Positions 58,342 to 64,000 of a stretch of 64,000 nt of DNA are shown here, one piece after another; position 1 is the first letter of the stretch, and every line of letters begins with the position of its first letter. The DNA is from Typha latifolia (Eukaryota; Streptophyta; Magnoliopsida; Poales; Typhaceae): NCBI GenBank assembly GCA_019914945.1, contig CM034100.1:8443096-8507095 (forward strand), read 5' to 3'. The notes beneath the pieces were generated by a model. The model ran no database searches. It was not told the DNA's origin and saw only the letters and a list, made by a program, of their open reading frames with translations. A program made the translations under genes and the position numbers.

Positions 58342-60938
58342 CCTCTCTCTCTTTCTTGCCCTGAGCTCGGGCTCATCGGAGCCGAGCCGCCGACGAGAGG
58401 CCGGCTGCTGGCTGGCCAACAGTGGCCGGTGCCCTCCCCGCCGGCCTGGGTGCACACCTCCCTCCTCTTCCTTCCCTTCTTCTCTTCTCTTCTTGTTCTT
58501 CTTCCTTCTTCTTCCTTCTTCCTTTCTTCTTCCTCAGCTGCTTCTTCCCTTCTTATTTTTTTGCAACAATGCTGGGCTCGGCCCAGCACTGTAGTAGGCA
58601 AGTGCTGGGCCAAGTCCAGCACTAGTACTAGTGATCCATTATTCTTTTTAATTTTATTATTTATTTAGGTATTTCTGTCTTAATTAATACAAATAGATTT
58701 AGACATTATTTATTTTAATAATAATACATATTCATCATTATGATTATTGTTAATTAAAATTTATTGATGATTAATTTAGGTTATAAAATATTACACATAA
58801 ATATAGGTAATACTTATATATATATATTTATTTATTTACTTATATGTATATTAGATTAATAGATAGATTTGTAAATTATAATTATTATATTTATATTCTA
58901 ATATTCTTATGATATACATTTTAAGTAATTCTATTAATTTATTATATATTTTTATTTTTGTAACAAATAAAATACTAGGCTTATGTATTTATTTATTATT
59001 TTATAAAGTAGTCTCTAATTAATCAAGATATAATTATAGTTAGGTTTTCATCTATATTTGTATTTTTATTTTTATCTGTAATTAAAAATCTAGCTAGTTA
59101 TAAAGATAAATAGAAATTCTAAAACCTTCTAAATCATCATATATTACATGAACGGATTTTAATTAGATAAACGGTTAACATCATACTACTTAAATAATTT
59201 CATATTCTGACCCCCCTGTTCAAGATCCCATGGACTTAGCTATCGAGGCTTGATCATTGTCGTAGCAATGTGAACGAGTGGTTGTTTGGTATTTGTAGTG
59301 GTGGTGAGTAGTCTTATCCCCTAAATGCTTTTCTAAAATTAAGTTAGATTATATATTATGTACATGCATGTTTTGGCCTCCAACATGATTATATGACTTT
59401 ATCTAGAGATAATTACAGTCGAGCATATTTTATCATACATCTAATCAGGCTGATCATGGATATGAGTATGGTGATGATAAATAGAGATGATTAGAGATGA
59501 TTATACTATTATGACTTTATGTCGGAGTGATTTCTAGTATGAGTGTGCATGTGATAGACTAGCAGGAGTATGCATGTGTTAGATACATGGTTGGAGTCTA
59601 AATTGCATCATTTTTCTCTTGATTCCTATTCCACCTAAATTCCTATTATACATTGCCTCGTTATCGTACTAGATATATGCATGTGATCTATCATTTAGAA
59701 AGAAAGCATGAAATGTGACTGATATGATAGTTGATAGAAAGCGTGAGGAAACCCAAGTGGGCGCGAGGGTTAGGACGTGCTTGGTGGATGATTGATCGCT
59801 CAACATAGTCGCGATCCTTTTGGCCTTACGTTCGAGGTCGTTAGTCTGTGTGCGCAGCAAACATTCGGACACATGCCATTCGCCAGGGCATATATGACGA
59901 GTTATCCTCACGAGATTTCTATCAACTAGAAGGGTGCCCGGTCTGGATAGATGTTGATACCCTTAGCGGATGGCAGCGTATGGTTATATTTGAGATACTC
60001 CTTACGGATGGTAGAGTATGCTCGGAGCCTTTGGGCATGATGTTGAGACTGTGTACCGGGTGTTGACTATGCTTAGTGGTCTAGTATGATGATGACATAT
60101 AGAGCTGACATTGATGACTGAGATGTTGAGAACTACATATAATTTTATTCTCATCTGAATACCTGATTATCAAGTGGTCAATTTACATCATATATGTTGC
60201 ATTTGATATCATAGCATGGTCATAGATGGCATGCATCATGTGTCATATTTGAGAGAGTCATGATGATACTATGACATAAAGATTTTCAATGATTATATGC
60301 TTTTATCAGTTATGATATATTATCTATATTTTAATTATATATTATTGAGATTGCATTCATACTCTCATTCATAACATGATGCTCTTTTTGATTCATATTA
60401 TCCAGTATATGATTTACTCTTTGTTTGACTTCACTAATTCGGGGTAAGGTCTATTCAGTGAGCCTTTAGCTCATGACTCTCCTTGTTTTCTCCTTTCCAA
60501 AAATCCAGGTGAACGAGTGGAGCAAGATACTCCCTTAGAGATCTTGCTAGGGGGTAAAGAGTAGTGTGTGGTTAGTGTTATGCGTTAGATGTGTTATCTT
60601 ATTTGATGTATTAGTGGACATCCTCCAAAGTGTGTTCTTATCCTTAACTTATATTTTAGCAGGTGATTTTATACTTGTATAATTATATATGTACTACCAT
60701 TGTGTATATATTGTGGTGAAAAGCTCTTGATTATGTGGTGGCTTGTGTGGGGCCCAAATAGGGTTATCCGTGTACTGTTAGCAGTTAGACTTATGTTTTT
60801 CTTAGTTTAGATATTGTGGATAAATTATGATGTTTATACAGGTTTATTTGATTGTTAGTATCTAACCAAATAGTCAGATGCCACGCACGTGCCATGTGGG
60901 CTCGTGCCATGCACGTGTTTAGAGTTGAGGGTGTTACA
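57760..60938 (+). mobile_element. LTR of long-LTR gypsy family (copy A, most complete)
   Basis: About 3.1 kb. It has a GC-rich 5' part with CATGCACCTCCACC motifs, long CT tracts (58081-58350), GCTGGGCTCGGCCCAGCACT (58571), an AT-rich middle, the TTCAAGATCCCATGGACTTA block (59220), TGATCGCTCAACATAG (59791), two ATACCCTTAGCGGATG-like motifs, a GAACGAGTGGAGC stretch (60511) and a terminal CACGTG cluster ending GTGTTACA. A primer binding site follows 8 bp downstream, which fixes the 3' end. The 5' end is approximate. Confidence 0.78.
58081..58350. repeat. (CT)n-rich low-complexity tract
   Basis: Long runs of CT broken by TT and CC. Open frames across it on both strands (Ser/Leu-rich or Arg/Glu-rich) are artefacts of the repeat. 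Confidence 0.9.
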
Positions 60939-60946
60939 TTTTAGAG

Positions 60947-60959
60947 TGGTATCAGAGCC
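60947..60959 (+). other. Primer binding site (initiator tRNA-Met type)
   Basis: TGGTATCAGAGCC is an exact canonical plant primer binding site 8 bp after the LTR end at 60938. Confidence 0.92.
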
Positions 60960-61118
60960 TAGGTTTTATTAAGTATCCGGCATATCATCAAGAGCTTTTG
61001 TACATTGTCACCTTGAGTCTAGGGAAATGCTGCAGTCTTAGGGTTACGTAAGAGATAAATTTTAAAATTTTATTTGATCACTAATCAGTTGATGAATTTG
61101 ACTATTTTCGCAGAAAGA

Positions 61119-61214
61119 TGCTACCCCGTCGCAGAGGTTCACAGTCTAGGGTGACCTCATTAGTTGAGGCCCCTAGTAAGACCCTAATACCAGCAAATGC
61201 TGATCTAATCAGAA
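61119..61214 (+). pseudogene. gag N-terminus, truncated
   Basis: The ATG at 61119 opens a basic gag-like N-terminus (MLPRRRGSQSRVTSLVEAPS). After about 32 codons it loses any gag character, where the element ends next to NAGS. No polyprotein or 3' LTR follows, so this is a 5' fragment of the retrotransposon. Confidence 0.65.
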
Positions 61215-61401
61215 TTTATTTTTGGCCTCGTAAAATGCTTAATTGCAAGGGTTTTATTTTACGGGTACAGTAAAATATAAATTTTAAGTTTTGGTAAAAA
61301 AAAAATTAAAAACAAAGTCTGGTCAAAAACTCCGCATCTCCTCTGAATCTCGCCCGCCAATTAGGGTTTCTCTTCCAACTTCCCTCGTCCCTCATCCCTT
61401 A
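61215..61401 (+). promoter_or_regulatory. Probable NAGS core promoter and 5' UTR
   Basis: A TATA-like TATAAAT lies at 61276-61282. A TTAGGGTTT telo-box (reverse of AAACCCTAA, common just after start sites of plant genes) lies at 61361-61369, and a pyrimidine-rich leader runs to the ATG at 61402. Only this ~190-bp stretch separates NAGS from retrotransposon sequence. Confidence 0.45.
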
Positions 61402-61731
61402 ATGGCTACTTCCTGCTCCAAACCATGGATCTCCCCTCGCGCGCTCGGAATATCCCCGGATCCCAAGAAGAGCCTCCGCCTCCTCCCGTCTCGAACAGTA
61501 TTCAGATCTGATGGTCGCATTCTTCGACGCAGGCCTCTCTCGATCCGTTGTAGCTTCGATGTGGATTCGGATAACGGCGTCTCCAGTGGCTACCCGGATA
61601 GGGAGAATGACCAGTTCGTGGGGTGGTTCCGGCAAGCGTGGCCTTACATTAGGGGCCACAGGGGAAGCGCCTTCTTGCTTGTCATATCCGGGGAAATAGT
61701 GGATAGCCCCTACTTGGATAGCATTCTCCAG
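61402..61731 (+). CDS. NAGS: NAGS exon 1
   Basis: It encodes 110 residues: the transit peptide and the first strand of the kinase-like fold. The donor is CAG|GTATTC, phase 0. Confidence 0.93.
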
Positions 61732-64000
61732 GTATTCTATTCTCCTCGTTTGTTCTTATCTTAGTGTAATCGGACGTCCTGAAAACTTATGTTGGTGCAT
61801 CTGAGTCAGTCTTGTTTCTTATCACTTTGTGGCTCGAAAATTTATGTTTCGAGCACAACTTGCAATTTATGTGTTAGAACATTAATGTTGGTCTACTAGT
61901 TATAATCTATCTTTTTTTTTTTGAGAAGATTATAATTTATAGCTAAGATTCAGACGTGGTAGAAATCTGTTGTCAGTTGTTAAATCGGTTTGGCCTATAC
62001 AGAAAGGCGATTTTCTGGTGTATTGAATCATCGTTGTTTGAAAATCTGACATTAACTCTAAAGATGACATTCCTACAGAATAGTAATCTTGAGACTTTTA
62101 TATCCTTGTCTTGACTCACTTCAAATTAAAACTCATCTATTTCCTATCAGGCTATCACACAGCTCCATTTAGTTCACCTTAATTTTTTGGATGTTGAGGA
62201 TATTATACTTGGCAAGCCTAGGAAGTAGGAACTACATTTTAGCTAGTAGCCTATTACTATGAACTATGAAGTACTTGTTTTTTATTGTAATTTTGCCTGC
62301 ATCTATTTGCAGGACATTTCACTTCTTCATGGTTTGGGGATTAAATTTGTCATAGTCCCTGGAACCCATGTTCAAATTGATAAAATCCTGGCAGAGAGAG
62401 GTGAGGTTGCCTTATATTTTGCCTACTTTGCTCATATGTTTGCATGCCATTATGTTGAAAATGTACTATTATGAGAACCTAACAAGTAAATGGTTTATAA
62501 TGTCAACTCTCAATCTCATAGTGTGAAATTAGCTCCAATACATTCTTAGCATGAAATTCTGTACTTCTAGGAAGCAAGGGCAAGTACGTGGGTCGCTACA
62601 GAATCACAGATTCTGATTCACTAGAGGCTGCAATGGAGGCTGCTGGGAGGATTCGTCTTACAATAGAGGCAAAGCTTTCTCCAGGGCCACCAATACTGAA
62701 TCTTCGACGACATGGTGAAAATAGTCGTTGGCATGATCTCGGTGTTAGTGTTGCAAGTGGCAATTTTCTCGCAGCTAAGGTGAGAATACTGTATGGCTTG
62801 CTAGAACTGTATTCTGATGTAGACTTTACCATTTCCAGAATCATGTTGATAGAAGGCATTGTTTAGTTGCAAATTTGAAAACTCTGGGCTGATAAGGAGG
62901 ATGGATCTACTGAAAGAACTTTGAGGGAAGTCATGATGGTTCTGGCACATTGCCCTGTCCTAAAGAAATTTCTGATATTGGGTTTGTAGCTCTTCCAGGA
63001 ACCAGGAATAGTATTGCCTATTAACTCTTTGAGGCTAAAAGACATCCCTAGTTTCATTCATTTACGCTCTATTAACTAGGTCAATGAAGTAATTTTCCTT
63101 TTTTGTCAGAGAAGGGGAGTCGTTGACGGCATAGATTTTGGAGCGACCGGTGAAGTTAAAAAGATAAACGTTTGCAGTATAAGGGAAAGGCTTGACAGGG
63201 ATTGTATAGTTATAGTAAGCAATTTGGGCTATTCAAGTTCAGGAGAGGTACTAAATTGCAAGTATGTACATTACCTTATATTTATTATTCTAATATCCAA
63301 AGTCCACTACTTTTCTTTATTATTCTAATACCAGGGAGCCCACCATAAGAGAGGGTCTGTAGCTTTTTATTTGTAGATTTTCTAATCTAGCTGGAAATGA
63401 GTATGTGGCATTTGAAAGTGACTTTGCAGCATTGTGTTTATTCACAAATTTTCAAATAATTTCTTATTATTGTTTAAGCTTTTATTGGACTTCCCTATCA
63501 AGATGACTTACACCAGTCTCATCGAGAATATGATTTTTTTATTGTTTATTCCTAATTTCCCCGACAACAATTTTCTGTTAGCAATTACACGTAAATGCTT
63601 GTTTGTTATGCATTTTCTATTGGTTCTTTAGAAATCCTGTGAACAACTGAACATAATGATTGACTCTCATTTTATCTTTGCATTCTTCAGCACTTATGAA
63701 GTTGCTACTGCTTGTGCCTTGGCCATTGAGGCAGACAAACTGATATGTATCGTAGATGGCCAAATTCTTGATGAAAATGGACGACTTATTCGTTTTATGA
63801 CTCTAGAAGATGCAGACTTGTTGATCAGAAAGAGAGCTGAGCAGAGTGAAATAGCTGCAAACTACGTGAAAGCTGTAGATGAAGAAAACATTGGTAGTCT
63901 GGACATACAAAAGACCAGTAGTTACAGTTCTTCGACCGGCATAGGCTTTGGTGAAATGTACAATGCAACATTCCAAAATGGTGTTGGGTTTGATAATGGA
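61402..64000 (+). CDS. NAGS: N-acetylglutamate synthase, plastidic (5 exons, 3' end off right edge)
   Basis: The enzyme acetylates glutamate with acetyl-CoA to N-acetylglutamate, priming arginine synthesis in plastids. Exons: 61402-61731, 62313-62400, 62571-62779, 63110-63261 and 63691-64000 (open). All introns are GT..AG and the phases agree, giving 363 codons so far. Residues 1-56 form a Ser/Arg-rich transit peptide ending at LSIRCS, a typical stromal-cleavage context. From [18 protein letters not shown] the amino-acid-kinase-like domain begins: [85 protein letters not shown], then the linker. This domain normally carries arginine feedback regulation. The GNAT catalytic domain (about 240 residues in the family) lies beyond the window. 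The first in-frame ATG is used; the open frame upstream has no ATG. Confidence 0.95.
61732..62312. other. Intron 1 of NAGS
   Basis: A 581-bp T-rich intron, nothing else recognised. In contrast to VPS35L, none of the four NAGS introns in the window holds a transposon. Confidence 0.7.
62313..62400 (+). CDS. NAGS: NAGS exon 2
   Basis: It encodes [20 protein letters not shown] and [10 protein letters not shown]. The acceptor is TTTGCAG and the donor GTGAGG; it ends in phase 1. Confidence 0.93.
62571..62779 (+). CDS. NAGS: NAGS exon 3
   Basis: It encodes [20 protein letters not shown] through [11 protein letters not shown]. The acceptor is ACTTCTAG and the donor GTGAGA; it ends in phase 0. Confidence 0.94.
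63110..63261 (+). CDS. NAGS: NAGS exon 4
   Basis: It encodes [20 protein letters not shown] through [13 protein letters not shown]. The acceptor is TTTGTCAG and the donor GTATGT; it ends in phase 2. Confidence 0.94.
63262..63690. other. Intron 4 of NAGS
   Basis: A 429-bp T-rich intron with nothing else recognised. Confidence 0.7.
63691..64000 (+). CDS. NAGS: NAGS exon 5 (partial)
   Basis: It starts after CTTCAG, completing an Asn codon, and encodes [20 protein letters not shown], the [15 protein letters not shown] segment and a Ser-rich linker. It is still open at the window end. Confidence 0.93.

Noticed and set aside
57749..58668. Overlapping long frames on both strands
   Set aside because: The same CT-tract artefact inside LTR copy A.
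61291..61401. Upstream extension of the NAGS frame
   Set aside because: The extension opens with TTG, not ATG, and its Lys-rich sequence would spoil the transit peptide. The ATG at 61402 is kept.

Overview
This is nuclear DNA from a flowering plant. It is AT-rich, both genes are split by GT..AG introns, and most of the sequence is decayed transposable elements: Ty3/gypsy LTR retrotransposons, a hAT relic and MITE-like repeats. The species cannot be named from the sequence alone. The two host genes are unmistakably plant homologues, one of them with a plastid transit peptide.

Host gene 1 is on the minus strand. It encodes the plant VPS35L (C16orf62-like) subunit of the endosomal Retriever/Commander recycling complex. 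Its ATG is at 45386-45388. Eighteen coding exons can be traced to position 1485, giving about 773 codons with every exon junction in phase. The last roughly 150 codons lie beyond the left edge. The gene spans more than 43.9 kb for 2.3 kb of coding sequence because introns 7, 8, 11, 13 and 17 are swollen by transposons. Intron 17 alone is 9.5 kb and holds a gypsy element, an LTR and a hAT relic.

Host gene 2 is on the plus strand at the right edge. It encodes plastid N-acetylglutamate synthase (NAGS). Five exons from 61402 to the window end cover the transit peptide and the amino-acid-kinase domain. The acetyltransferase domain lies beyond the right edge.

The two genes are divergent, and 16 kb of nested retrotransposon debris separates them (about 45.5-61.2 kb). 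This contains at least four copies or pieces of one long LTR family, a gypsy integrase/chromodomain fragment, two copies of a CpG-rich repeat built on TTCGAA palindromes, and a small satellite-like array. The outermost element breaks off inside its gag start about 190 bp upstream of the NAGS ATG.

The main points for a second look are: (i) a 21-bp tandem duplication that gives VPS35L exon 8 two in-frame splice donors; (ii) a six-copy repeat family pairing TTCGAA/hairpin arrays with a TATA-like sequence a fixed short distance downstream; (iii) inverted copies of that family flanking VPS35L exons 9-11; (iv) G-box (CACGTG) repeats at the LTR ends and a private six-unit 40-bp array in one LTR; and (v) the retroelement edge beside the NAGS promoter. 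No prokaryotic-type system, CRISPR array, rRNA or tRNA gene was seen.
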